From assembly GCA_025937785.1 (NCBI GenBank), contig JAICQQ010000014.1:1-64000 (forward strand): a DNA stretch of 64,000 nt, in the 5' to 3' direction. Shown here in pieces: positions 43,609 through 51,955 of this stretch. Source of the stretch: Polyangiaceae bacterium (lineage in GTDB: Bacteria; Myxococcota_A; Polyangia; Polyangiales; Polyangiaceae). The position numbers were made by a program, and so were the translations under genes. The notes under the pieces are model-generated. The model ran no database searches, was not told the DNA's origin, and saw only the letters and a list, made by a program, of their open reading frames with translations. Numbering within the stretch: position 1 is the first letter of the stretch; every line of letters starts with the position of its first letter.

Positions 43609-44202
43609 TCAACGCGTGAGTCTCGTGGTGGCGTACTCGTCCTGAAGCGTCGAGTCGCTGCCGGAGACACAGTACTCGACCTCGACAGCGTCGATGATCA
43701 GCGTGTTCCCCTCTTGCCTGTAGCTGTCCATGCTCGAGATGTCCTGTGTGGTACTGATGGTGCAAGCACATCCACCCGCTTCCAGTCGGCAATTACCGCT
43801 ATTGTTGGGGTCGTCTTGCTTCGTCGCTTCGTCGACGGACGCCCCCATCTGGTTGCATAGATCAGCGGTTGCTTCCGTCGATGCGCCCTCCGTGAACGCC
43901 TCGATGCACTCGGGCGTGTAGCGGAAATCGATCGGACATGTCTTGGACTTCCGGGACACGTGCGGCTCGCGGCATGCGACGAGTGGCCACGGCGACTGCC
44001 CGCAGGCTGAGTTGGGCAGTGTGATGTTTTCCGGGTCCGGCCAAACTGAGCCGAGCGCCTGGGACATCGAGCGTGTCTGCACCAAATTTCCAAGGGAACA
44101 AGCGAGCACCCCAGCCCTCTCGGCCGCGGAAAAGCCTACCGCCGGCGGACATGCGTGGCTGGCAGCGGCAGCGGCAGCAGTTTCGATGCTGGCCTGGTTC
44201 AT
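43609..44202 (-). CDS. Hypothetical secreted-type protein, possibly 5'-truncated
   Basis: The frame ends with text typical of Polyangiales lipoproteins of unknown function: NCRLEAGGCACTISTTQDIS, YRQEGNTLIIDAVEVEYCVSG and a final TTRLTR. Cysteines are well spaced (CGQSP, CREP, CPIDF, CIEAF, CNQM). Its N-terminus, however, lacks a signal peptide or lipobox with any available start. I therefore suspect that the upstream part was lost or altered by a frameshift. The start at 44202 (MNQASIET) is arbitrary. It lies beside a decayed gene copy and a Uma2 gene, in the least conserved part of the window. Confidence 0.45.
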   Translation of the reverse strand: MNQASIETAAAAAASHACPPAVGFSAAERAGVLACSLGNLVQTRSMSQALGSVWPDPENITLPNSACGQSPWPLVACREPHVSRKSKTCPIDFRYTPECIEAFTEGASTEATADLCNQMGASVDEATKQDDPNNSGNCRLEAGGCACTISTTQDISSMDSYRQEGNTLIIDAVEVEYCVSGSDSTLQDEYATTRLTR

Positions 44203-44300
44203 CGCGCGGCGCCTGGTAAGACGAAGCTGAGACGCCTCACGATGCTCACAGAACCTATCTCGATCTTGACTATCTGGCCGCACGGCGCAGGATCACCTCT

Positions 44301-44894
44301 ATGAGCCAGTCGCTGCGGCGCGGCGTGTCCATAGAGGCCTTCTGGGCCATCCCGGAAACCGAGCGATTCCACGAGTTCTATGGGGGCGAGCTCGTGCCTA
44401 AAGCCACGCCGAGCGGCGAGCACGGTGGGGCGCAGGTCGGGGTCGCAGCAGCTGTTGCGCCGCGGTTCCAGCGCCCAACAGGCGGCGGTGGAGTGGGGGG
44501 TTGGTGGATTGCCACCGAGGTCGAGGTGAAGCTCGAGACGGGCGAGATCGTTCGCCCCGACGTGCTCGGGTGGCGTCGCGAGCGGTGTCCTGAGCGGCCC
44601 CTCGGAACTCCGGTGCAAGTCCGACCCGATTGGATCTGCGAAATCATCTCGCCCGAAAACGCCAAGAACGACACTGTAAAAAAGCTCCGCCTGTACCATC
44701 TCGTCGCGATTTCCCATTACTGGTTGCTCGATCCGAGAGACGGCACGCTGACGGTCATGCGTTGGAGCCAGGACGGGTTCGTGACGGTAGTTCGGGCCGA
44801 GCGTCACGAGATAGTGCACGCAGAGCCGTTCGACGCCCTGGCCCTCAGCGTTAGCGCGCTTTTTGGTGATGATCCGCCGATGGATCCCCCCTAG
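44301..44894 (+). CDS. Uma2 family (DUF820) endonuclease-like protein
   Basis: The 197-aa protein has the usual Uma2 layout: an N-terminal FYGGELVPKATPSGEHGGAQ region, then WWIATEVEVKLETGEIVRPDVLGWRRERCPERP with the Asp, the catalytic-type EIISPENAKNDTVKKLRLYHL with Glu and Lys, and a terminal WLLDPRDGTLTV strand. This is the second Uma2 gene in the window and lacks the coiled-coil tail of the first. Function is unknown. Confidence 0.88.
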   Translation: MSQSLRRGVSIEAFWAIPETERFHEFYGGELVPKATPSGEHGGAQVGVAAAVAPRFQRPTGGGGVGGWWIATEVEVKLETGEIVRPDVLGWRRERCPERPLGTPVQVRPDWICEIISPENAKNDTVKKLRLYHLVAISHYWLLDPRDGTLTVMRWSQDGFVTVVRAERHEIVHAEPFDALALSVSALFGDDPPMDPP

Positions 44895-44916
44895 CTCGAC
44901 GTTCGCGGGGCGCTCG

Positions 44917-45195
44917 TCAGAGGATGAGCGCGACCGTAGACTGAACGTACCGAAATCGCTCGCGCGAGACGCCGCATGGGTGGCTCCACCAGCGTCGCGA
45001 CGAGCAGCACGGGGGGACCAGGAGAGCGGCGGGAAGACGGGACTGCGGGAAGCAGCGAGATGCACGAAGCTGGACGGGAAAGCTCTCGAAACGTGCGTAG
45101 GCTTCCGCACGCAACCAGCGCCAGGAGCTCGACCCCGCGCTGGGCCCGAAAGCGAAGGAGGGTCATACGCCATGCGGTCGGGGAGCGCGGTCGCA
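44917..45195 (-). pseudogene. Decayed partial copy of the outer-membrane gene at 48331-49305
   Basis: On the minus strand the text LRAEAYARFESFPVQLRA and the terminal VALIL are shared with the intact gene, and the DNA around 45064-45190 is nearly identical to 48775-48900. At about 45065-45068 the copy jumps from the counterpart of 48404 (agcgagatgcacga) to that of 48776 (cgaagctggacgg). About 370 bp are thus deleted at a short cga repeat. Several single-base insertions and deletions further break the frame. It has no start codon or signal peptide and is a relic of a duplication. Confidence 0.85.
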
Positions 45196-45505
45196 CGTGA
45201 CGGGTGCAGGAACTCCGTATCGACTCCTATCGCTTGGAGCTCGGTGCGATGCTCGACGCAACTGACGAGCACACCGGCCGGGTGATCGCTCCAAGCTGTC
45301 TGACGGAATCGCCCCAGCTCTTGCCGCCCGTGACGATCCAGTGCCTGCTGGGTCGCTTTGTGTCACAGCCGGCGGTGGACGTCTGAAAGCTCGAAAACAA
45401 AAATTGAAACGTTGCCCAATCTGCACTCACCGGGCGCCGGACTGCACTAACGTCCCACCACCCGCCGGGAAGGGTATTCCCGTGAGTTCGGGTGATGGAG
45501 GCAAC
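45196..45505. other. Intergenic region before the protease gene
   Basis: These 310 bp follow the decayed copy and precede the serine protease. No gene with a plausible start and ribosome site is visible. The stretch at about 45386-45415 is locally A-rich and may contain the protease promoter. Confidence 0.4.
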
Positions 45506-46954
45506 ATGAAGATGATGAAATTGGGTTGGGTGTTGCTCGGTGCCTTGGCCCTCGCTGCGTGCGGCAGCGTGGACGGGCCCGAAACGGAGCTTGGCACGTC
45601 GACAGAGGCGATCGTTCGTCCCACTCAGACGGGTGGGCGGAACGAGGTCGTGATGATCTACTCCATTCGCGGTGACGGTTCGACCGCCCTGTGCTCCGGC
45701 GCCTACTTCGCGCCGCGCGTGGTGCTGACCGCCGCGCACTGCCTCCAGAATGTCTGGCAGGTTTTCGTGTACCACGGCGACAACGCGTACACGGCCGACT
45801 TCGGGCAGCTCCAGCAGCAGGCGGACGGCACGCTTCTGCCGCCCGCGCCGGGTCAGCCTTCGGTCTGGGCCAAGGCCGACAGCTTCGAGCAGCATCCCCA
45901 ATGGGATCCGCAACTCATCTATCCGGACATGGGGGTGGTTTACCTCGATCGGAAGCTGCCGTTCGACCCGCTGCCGCTCTACCGCAATCGGCTCGGCAAT
46001 TCGTGGCTCAACCAGCAAGTGACGATCTCCGGCTGGGGTCACAACGTCGCCACCGGTCCGGTCACGGGCACGGGTGCGGGCACGCAGCGCACCGGCATCT
46101 CGCGCTTCCTCGGCAGCCCCACTGCGGCCGACTACCACCCGGATGATCCGAACCCGGGCATGCTCGACCCCACCGTTCGCAATAACACGTTCAAGATCGA
46201 CGGCCGCGCGCCGTGGTCGAACGGTTGCTTCGGTGACTCAGGCAGTCCGCTGCTTATCAACCAGTTCGGGCAGACCTACGTCGCCGGCGTCGAATACTTC
46301 GGCGGCTTTTACTGTGAAGAGTACAGCCTGTACACGCGGCTCGAGCCGTTCTTGCCGTTTCTCGACAACGCCTACAAGCGCGGCGGTCAAGATACACTGG
46401 TGCCGACCTTCGAGTGCATCGTGCCGCGAAGCGGCGGCTACACCGCGTACTTCGGCCATGACAACAAGAACGGCGTGAGCATCACCGTGCCCTACGGCAC
46501 GAAGAACCAGCTCGCGCTCGACACTACCAACCAGCGCACGAAGCTATTCAAGCCGGGGAATCTAGACTTCACCTTCGGCGTGAACTTCGGCACGGACCAG
46601 ACGCTGACCTACAAGCTGTCGCCGGACAACAGCCCGACGACGACGCTGACGGTGAACAAGAACTCGGCGCAGTGCACAGCACCGCAGGCGGAGTGCGTCA
46701 AAGCTTGCGACAACACGCGGCTCTCAGGGTGCCCAGTCGTGCCGAGCCTCGACCTGTGCATGGATTTTTGCATGGAGTTGAGCGACTTCTCCGGCGAGGT
46801 CGGGTGCGCGCCCGCCATGACCGCGTTCAACCAGTGCGTGACCGCCACACCGCCCGGGCCGGAGAACTGGTTCTGTGGCGACGGCCTTCCGTACGAAGCA
46901 ATCGATTGCCAGGACGAGCTGACCGATCTGTTCGTCTGCTTCGAAGGCGGCTGA
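45506..46954 (+). CDS. Secreted trypsin-like serine protease lipoprotein
   Basis: The 482-aa product starts at ATG 45506 with GGAGG 6 nt upstream and a lipobox (LALAAC). The S1A protease domain (about 35-290) has the His in TAAHC, the Asp in YPDMGVVYLD and the Ser in GDSGSPLL. A Gly-rich ISGWGHN block is also present. The remaining roughly 190 residues form a beta-rich stretch and a Cys-rich end (CVKACDNTRLSGCP, CMDFCMELSDF), perhaps a binding module. It is likely an extracellular or surface protease, typical for predatory myxobacteria. Confidence 0.93.
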   Translation: MKMMKLGWVLLGALALAACGSVDGPETELGTSTEAIVRPTQTGGRNEVVMIYSIRGDGSTALCSGAYFAPRVVLTAAHCLQNVWQVFVYHGDNAYTADFGQLQQQADGTLLPPAPGQPSVWAKADSFEQHPQWDPQLIYPDMGVVYLDRKLPFDPLPLYRNRLGNSWLNQQVTISGWGHNVATGPVTGTGAGTQRTGISRFLGSPTAADYHPDDPNPGMLDPTVRNNTFKIDGRAPWSNGCFGDSGSPLLINQFGQTYVAGVEYFGGFYCEEYSLYTRLEPFLPFLDNAYKRGGQDTLVPTFECIVPRSGGYTAYFGHDNKNGVSITVPYGTKNQLALDTTNQRTKLFKPGNLDFTFGVNFGTDQTLTYKLSPDNSPTTTLTVNKNSAQCTAPQAECVKACDNTRLSGCPVVPSLDLCMDFCMELSDFSGEVGCAPAMTAFNQCVTATPPGPENWFCGDGLPYEAIDCQDELTDLFVCFEGG

Positions 46955-47003
46955 TCGCACACTCCTGCACGCGGCCTTCTGCCGCGGCGACGAGCACCCC
47001 TGG

Positions 47004-47036
47004 CCGGCCGCGTCCTCGCGACGCGGCCGGACTTTT
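47004..47036. terminator. Rho-independent terminator between convergent genes
   Basis: A perfect 10-bp GC stem (ccggccgcgt / acgcggccgg) with a 7-nt loop is followed by acttttatc on the plus strand. It terminates the protease gene and may also serve the convergent pentapeptide gene. Confidence 0.75.
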
Positions 47037-47130
47037 ATCGTCAAGGCCTACGAGAAGGACGAAGGCAGTGACTGAGCTGGTTGCGGAGGACCGAGCTCCG
47101 CAACCAGCCTGGGGTCGTTGGGCTACTCGG

Positions 47131-48063
47131 TCACAGAGGACATTTAGTGCCGACTTGCGTCGTCCCGGAGTCCTTCTGCGGAGCAGGATTGCGAGTGGTA
47201 TTGCAAAGGTCCGCGTAATCCAGGGTTGCCTGCCTGAAGTCCGCTCCACTGATATTCGAGCCTTTGAAGTTCGTTTTGCGGAGGTACGCGTTGTTGAAAT
47301 TGACGCCTGAGAAGTTTCCGCCGGTGAGGATCGCCTCGCGCGCGTCCGAGTTGTTCCAATCGGAGTTCCACGCCGTCATGTTCGGCATGTTGGCTCTGTC
47401 GAACTGCGCGTTGCTGAAATCCGCGCCAATCGCCTCGATCCCCGGGCTCAGGGCCAGGTCGTCGAAACGGGCACCACTCGCGTTGGCACCGCGAAAAACT
47501 GCGTTCTTGAGAATCGACTTGCGGAAGTTGGACCCGGCGATGGTCGCCCCCCAGAAGTACCCCGCTTCGAGGTTCACGTAGTTGAACTGTGAGGTGTGGA
47601 AGTTCGCTCCGTAAAAGTTAGCGCCGAACATCTGCGTACGCACACCGGCGTTCTCGTCGCCATTGAAGTTCGCGGGGCCAGACGCTCCATAGAAGCTCGC
47701 GTTCTTCAGATTGGCACGACCCCATTTAGAGCTATGTACGTTGGCGCCCGTCATGATCGCGCCTTGTAAATTGGCGTCTACGAAGCTCGTATACTTCAGG
47801 TTCGCGCTCTGCATGTTCGTGCTCACCAGCTTGGCGTCTTCGAACGTCGAGCGCTCCAGCGTGAAGCCGGCCATATTGCATCCACTCAGATCCTTCCCGT
47901 TGAAGTTCTTGTCGACCTGCGGGTTAGTCGGGCATGCCGCCCACGCCGTCGTAGCAACCGCGACCGTCCCCACTCCGATCGCAATCATGCGAGCGGTTGA
48001 CCGTCTCGATGGTGCCACGAGGCTCGTGAGTGTTGACGTGGCAGAGATAGCATTCATGTTCAT
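47131..48063 (-). CDS. Secreted pentapeptide-repeat protein
   Basis: The 310-aa product has a long signal peptide (about 1-42, ending TTAWA). Nearly all of the rest consists of A(D/N)LXX-type pentapeptide repeats, such as SANLKYTSFVDANLQGAIM, FGANFYGANF, RANLKNASFYGA and ADFRQATLDYADL. These form a right-handed quadrilateral beta helix. Most characterised members are cytoplasmic; an exported one is less common and suggests an envelope or extracellular role. Two Cys pairs (ACP and KCP at the ends; GCN; LCN) could make disulfides. Confidence 0.93.
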   Translation of the reverse strand: MNMNAISATSTLTSLVAPSRRSTARMIAIGVGTVAVATTAWAACPTNPQVDKNFNGKDLSGCNMAGFTLERSTFEDAKLVSTNMQSANLKYTSFVDANLQGAIMTGANVHSSKWGRANLKNASFYGASGPANFNGDENAGVRTQMFGANFYGANFHTSQFNYVNLEAGYFWGATIAGSNFRKSILKNAVFRGANASGARFDDLALSPGIEAIGADFSNAQFDRANMPNMTAWNSDWNNSDAREAILTGGNFSGVNFNNAYLRKTNFKGSNISGADFRQATLDYADLCNTTRNPAPQKDSGTTQVGTKCPL

Positions 48064-48330
48064 TTTAGAATTTCCCTTCGAAGTCGCGCACCCTACGACC
48101 TCCGGAACCCTTCCGAAGTCCGCCGCCTGGGAGACGCTCGCCCCGGGAGAGCAAGCACCGTGCCGGGCGGGTGCGCGGACCTGACATCGAGGATCGTCGA
48201 GGAATATGGCGTCCGCGCTTCCTCCCGGGCGGTGCGCGCACACGGGCCGGCGGTGCTCGCACCTTCGAAGCGCGGCATGCGCCGTCGGACTGGCGCCCAA
48301 CGAACATGGCCAGGGCTCACGAACGTCGGG

Positions 48331-49305
48331 TCACAGGATGAGCGCGACGGTGAACAGTAACTCGAGCGAGTTCTGGAAGCGCGGCAACGGAGCGAGATGC
48401 ACGATGTGGCCGGTCTGATCGAACGCCTGCAGTACCTCGAACGCGCTGCCGGTTTGGCCCGTGAAGATGCCGTAGGAGCCGGTCGCGGCTAGCTCGAGCC
48501 AGTCCGGGATCGGCTCGGCGACCACGCCCAAACCCAGCTTGTAGTTCAGCCCCACCCCCGCACGCTCGGCGGAACGGACCACCGTGGCACCGCTCGACGA
48601 CGGCGCCGTGGCAGTGAAGCGCGTCCACATGACGTCGAACGAAGCTTGCACCCCCAAGCGATCGAGCACCATCCAGGTGGGGAGCAAGCGGAAGCCGAGC
48701 CCAGTCGCATCCAGCGCGGGCTGCGCGAAGGTGGTCTCCGGGTAGTTGTACTCGCCGGTGTCGAACGCGCCCGCTCGAAGCTGGACGGGGAAGCTCTCGA
48801 AACGTGCGTAGGCTTCCGCACGCAACCAGCGCCAGAGCTCGACCCCCGCGCTGGGCCCGAAGGCGAAGGAGGGGTCGTACGTCACGCGGTCGGACTCCGA
48901 GCTGCGATGGCTGACGCCGGCATAGAAACCGAGGTGCACGCGCCGTGACGGCTGCCGCGACTCGGCAGCGAGCACCGGCTTCGGACCTTGCTCGGAGGCC
49001 ACCGGAGGACCCAGGGGTGGGGCTGGCGGCGGGTCTTCGGCGGCGGCGGGATCGACCACCGTCTCGTCGGGTGCCGGCGGCGCCGCATCGGCGTCGTCCG
49101 CTTCGGACGCGGGTGGGCCGGGCGGAGCATAACCTTCGAGTGAGCTGTCAGTGGGCGCAGTCGGAGTAGGCGCGGTCGGAGCAGGTGCGCCGGGTGCAGC
49201 CGGAGCGGGCTCCGGGGTCGCGGGCGCTGGCTGCCCCCACGTCGTCCCCGAGACGGCGAGCGTCGCCGCGGCAAGCCGCACAATCGGTAGACTGAGCCGT
49301 TTCAT
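48331..49305 (-). CDS. Outer-membrane beta-barrel-like protein with Pro/Ala-rich N-terminus
   Basis: The 324-aa product has a signal peptide, then about 95 residues rich in Pro, Ala, Asp and Glu (PAPATPEPAPAAPGAPAP), followed by an amphipathic-strand region with LGFYAGVSHRSSES and FTGQTGSAFEVLQAF. It ends in VALIL. The pattern suggests a small outer-membrane protein with a flexible periplasmic linker. Its ATG overlaps the pheT TGA (ATGA), although the functions are unrelated. A decayed partial copy lies at 44917-45195. Confidence 0.8.
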   Translation of the reverse strand: MKRLSLPIVRLAAATLAVSGTTWGQPAPATPEPAPAAPGAPAPTAPTPTAPTDSSLEGYAPPGPPASEADDADAAPPAPDETVVDPAAAEDPPPAPPLGPPVASEQGPKPVLAAESRQPSRRVHLGFYAGVSHRSSESDRVTYDPSFAFGPSAGVELWRWLRAEAYARFESFPVQLRAGAFDTGEYNYPETTFAQPALDATGLGFRLLPTWMVLDRLGVQASFDVMWTRFTATAPSSSGATVVRSAERAGVGLNYKLGLGVVAEPIPDWLELAATGSYGIFTGQTGSAFEVLQAFDQTGHIVHLAPLPRFQNSLELLFTVALIL

Positions 49306-51794
49306 CCTCGCAACGTGGCGCCCAATTTCTCACGCGCGCGACCGAGGACGCGTTCCTGATCTTGATCGACCTCTTTGTCGGTGAGAGTGCGCGCATCGGG
49401 TGAGTCCGTCCTCGCCTTGGGGTCACGATAGACCAGGCGAAATGTCAGCGATTGATGCTCGCTGGGCACCGATCCACCTCGAAACACCGAGAGCAGCTCG
49501 ATCGATTCGCACAATTCGCCCGACGCTTCGCCGAGCAGCGCTGCGACGTCTCCCGCGGTCACGTCGTCGTGCACGACGAGCGAGATGTCTCGCGTGACCG
49601 CGGGCAGCCTGGGGATCGGGGCAAAACGCGGGACCTGTTTGCCGATGGCTTCGATCGCCGCCAGGTCCAGCTCGATCACCAGCGCACCGCCGCCGAGGTC
49701 GAGCGACTCGACGAGCTTCGGGTGCAACGGGCCGAAGCAGCCCACTGGGACGTTCCCGATACTCACGCTGCCCGCTCCGCGTGGGTGCAAGTGCGCCGGA
49801 GCCTGCGCCGCCCCTAGGGAGCGGACGCTCGCGCGCCGCCGGGTCAAGCGCTCGACCAGCTCGAGCGCGATCCCCTTGGCGTCGTAGACGTCGACCTCGG
49901 ACGGCTTGAGCGACAAGTACTCGGGTCGTGCTCCCGCCAGGATCGCCGCAAAACTCGGCTGCTCGAGCGGCAGCGCTTCTGTGTCTCCCGGCTTCAGCGG
50001 GCGCGCTGCCCGCGCGGCAGCGCTCAGCTCCGCAGCCGACCGAGCCAGGAAGCGGGCCCCCACCGAGAACAGGCGTACATTCAATTCGCCTCGACGCCGC
50101 GCTCGCTTCAGCGCCTCGAGCAATCCCGGCAGCAAGCTCGTTCGCAACACGTTGCGCTCTTCGCTGAGCGGGTTCGTCAGGCGCACGACCGGAGGCGGCG
50201 CATGCACCGCGGCCAGTTCCCCTTCGGAGACGAAGGCGTAGGTCAGCGCTTCGAACAGGCCGAGCTCTGCCGCCAGGCGGGCCGTCTGCCGCTCGAGCGC
50301 ACCCGCGTTCTTCGCCGGCTCTGGAGCGACACGCGGCAACACCGTGGGAATCGCGTCGAGCCCCCGCAGACGCGCCACTTCTTCGATCAGGTCTGCCTCG
50401 ATCGCTACGTCGGGTCGGTGGCTGGCACCCGTCAGCGTGGCGGTCCCAGCCTCGCGTTTCGAGACCGAGAACCCGAGCCGCTCCAGCGACTCGAGCGCAG
50501 GCTCGAACGGCACTTCACTGCCGATCAGCGCGTTGAGGCGTGCAGCCCTGAGCTGAATCGTGGGCAAAGACTGCGGCGTACCCTTGGCATGCAAGGCCCC
50601 GCGCACCACAGTGCCCTGCGCATACCTGGCGAGCAACGCCTTGGCTCGCTCGAGCACTCGCTCGACCCCGCCCCAATCCGTGCCGCGCTCGAAGCGGTGA
50701 CTCGATTCGGTGTGCATCCCGTGCCGCCTGGCGGTGCGCCGGACACCCCGAGGTGAGAAGTAGGCGCATTCGAGCAAGACGTTCTCGGTATCGTTACGGA
50801 TTTCGCTGTCGGCACCGCCCATGACTCCCGCCAGCGCCACCGGACCCTCCGCGTCGCAGATCACCAGGTCGTCGGGATCGAGCCGGCGTTCGACGCCGTC
50901 GAGCGTCTTGAACGGCTCCCCCGGCTTGGCGCGCCGGACCGCGATCGTACCCCCGCGCACGAAGCGCAGATCGAAGGCATGCAGCGGTTGGCCATACTCG
51001 AGCAAGAGCCAGTTGGTGACGTCCACCACGTTGGAGATCGGGCGCACGCCGAGCCGGTGCAGGCGCCAACGCATGAAGTCGGGGGAAGGCCCGAGCTTCA
51101 CCCCGAGCACGGCGCCGGCGCCGTAGTGCGGACAGCGGTCGAAGTCGTCGACGCTGACCCGCACCAGATCGGCGAGGCTACGCTCGGAGAAGTGTTGCGG
51201 CTCGTCCGTCTCGGGGTGGACGAAGCTCAACCCGAACAGCGCGGCGAGATCGCGCGCCACGCCCACGTGCCCCAGAGCGTCGGGGCGGTTAGGCGTCACG
51301 TCGATCTCCAGGATGGTGTCGTCGACCTCGGGGCAGGCCTCGAAAAACGGCGTGCCCGCCGCAAAGGGTCCAGAGGGCACGATGATTCCCTGGGAATCCC
51401 CCGCTAGCCCCAGCTCGGTTTCGCTGACCAGCATGCCCTCACTCGGCACGCCTCCGATCTTGCGCGGCTCGATCGTGAAACCAGCGGCCGGTAAGTGCGT
51501 CCCGAGCGGCGCCAGCACCACGGCTCCGCCCGGTTCGGGAACGTTGCTGGCACCGCAGATGACCTCTTGTCGCTGGCCGGCACCGCGATCGATGGCCACG
51601 ATGCGCACCTTGTCGAGCTTGGGGTGCTTTTTAATCTCCAGCACCCGGGCTACCAGCAGCGGCTCCAGGGAAGCAGCCGGGCGATGCACGGCGTCGACGG
51701 TGAGGCCCACGCCGCTCAAGGCTCGAGCGACATCCGCGGGCGAAGCGGTCAGCCCGGGCAAAAGCTCCCGGAGCCAGCGATAAGAGACGAGCAT
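49302..51794 (-). CDS. pheT: Phenylalanyl-tRNA synthetase beta subunit
   Basis: The 830-aa protein has the full PheT domain order: an N-terminal tRNA-binding (EMAP-like) domain (about 40-150), then the B3/4 editing region with CPHYGAGAVLGVKLGPSPDFMRWRLHRLGVRPISNVVDVTN. The B5 DNA-binding-like domain, a catalytic-like core with LTNPLSEERNVLRTSLLPGLLEAL, and a C-terminal FDX-ACB domain follow. It pairs with PheS to charge tRNA-Phe. pheS normally precedes pheT directly but is not adjacent here. Confidence 0.96.
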   Translation of the reverse strand: MLVSYRWLRELLPGLTASPADVARALSGVGLTVDAVHRPAASLEPLLVARVLEIKKHPKLDKVRIVAIDRGAGQRQEVICGASNVPEPGGAVVLAPLGTHLPAAGFTIEPRKIGGVPSEGMLVSETELGLAGDSQGIIVPSGPFAAGTPFFEACPEVDDTILEIDVTPNRPDALGHVGVARDLAALFGLSFVHPETDEPQHFSERSLADLVRVSVDDFDRCPHYGAGAVLGVKLGPSPDFMRWRLHRLGVRPISNVVDVTNWLLLEYGQPLHAFDLRFVRGGTIAVRRAKPGEPFKTLDGVERRLDPDDLVICDAEGPVALAGVMGGADSEIRNDTENVLLECAYFSPRGVRRTARRHGMHTESSHRFERGTDWGGVERVLERAKALLARYAQGTVVRGALHAKGTPQSLPTIQLRAARLNALIGSEVPFEPALESLERLGFSVSKREAGTATLTGASHRPDVAIEADLIEEVARLRGLDAIPTVLPRVAPEPAKNAGALERQTARLAAELGLFEALTYAFVSEGELAAVHAPPPVVRLTNPLSEERNVLRTSLLPGLLEALKRARRRGELNVRLFSVGARFLARSAAELSAAARAARPLKPGDTEALPLEQPSFAAILAGARPEYLSLKPSEVDVYDAKGIALELVERLTRRRASVRSLGAAQAPAHLHPRGAGSVSIGNVPVGCFGPLHPKLVESLDLGGGALVIELDLAAIEAIGKQVPRFAPIPRLPAVTRDISLVVHDDVTAGDVAALLGEASGELCESIELLSVFRGGSVPSEHQSLTFRLVYRDPKARTDSPDARTLTDKEVDQDQERVLGRAREKLGATLRG

Positions 51795-51919
51795 GGCTCG
51801 GCGCTCTTAGCATGGTCGGCTCCTCGGTGCAGTACTCCGAGTGCCTGACGCGGAGCCGCGCCGGGCGCCTCGGCGGCCGGATTGCCAGCGCCGCGGGGAG
51901 TGTCACGCCGCCAACGACC

Positions 51920-51947
51920 GAGCCCGCGCCCCGAAGACCGCGGGCTC
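51920..51947 (-). terminator. Hairpin between the DUF4340 gene and pheT
   Basis: A 9-bp perfect stem (gagcccgcg / cgcgggctc) with a 10-nt loop follows the stop of the DUF4340 gene at 51956. No clear U tract follows on the minus strand, so it is a weak candidate. Confidence 0.35.
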
Positions 51948-51955
51948 GTGCTGCC

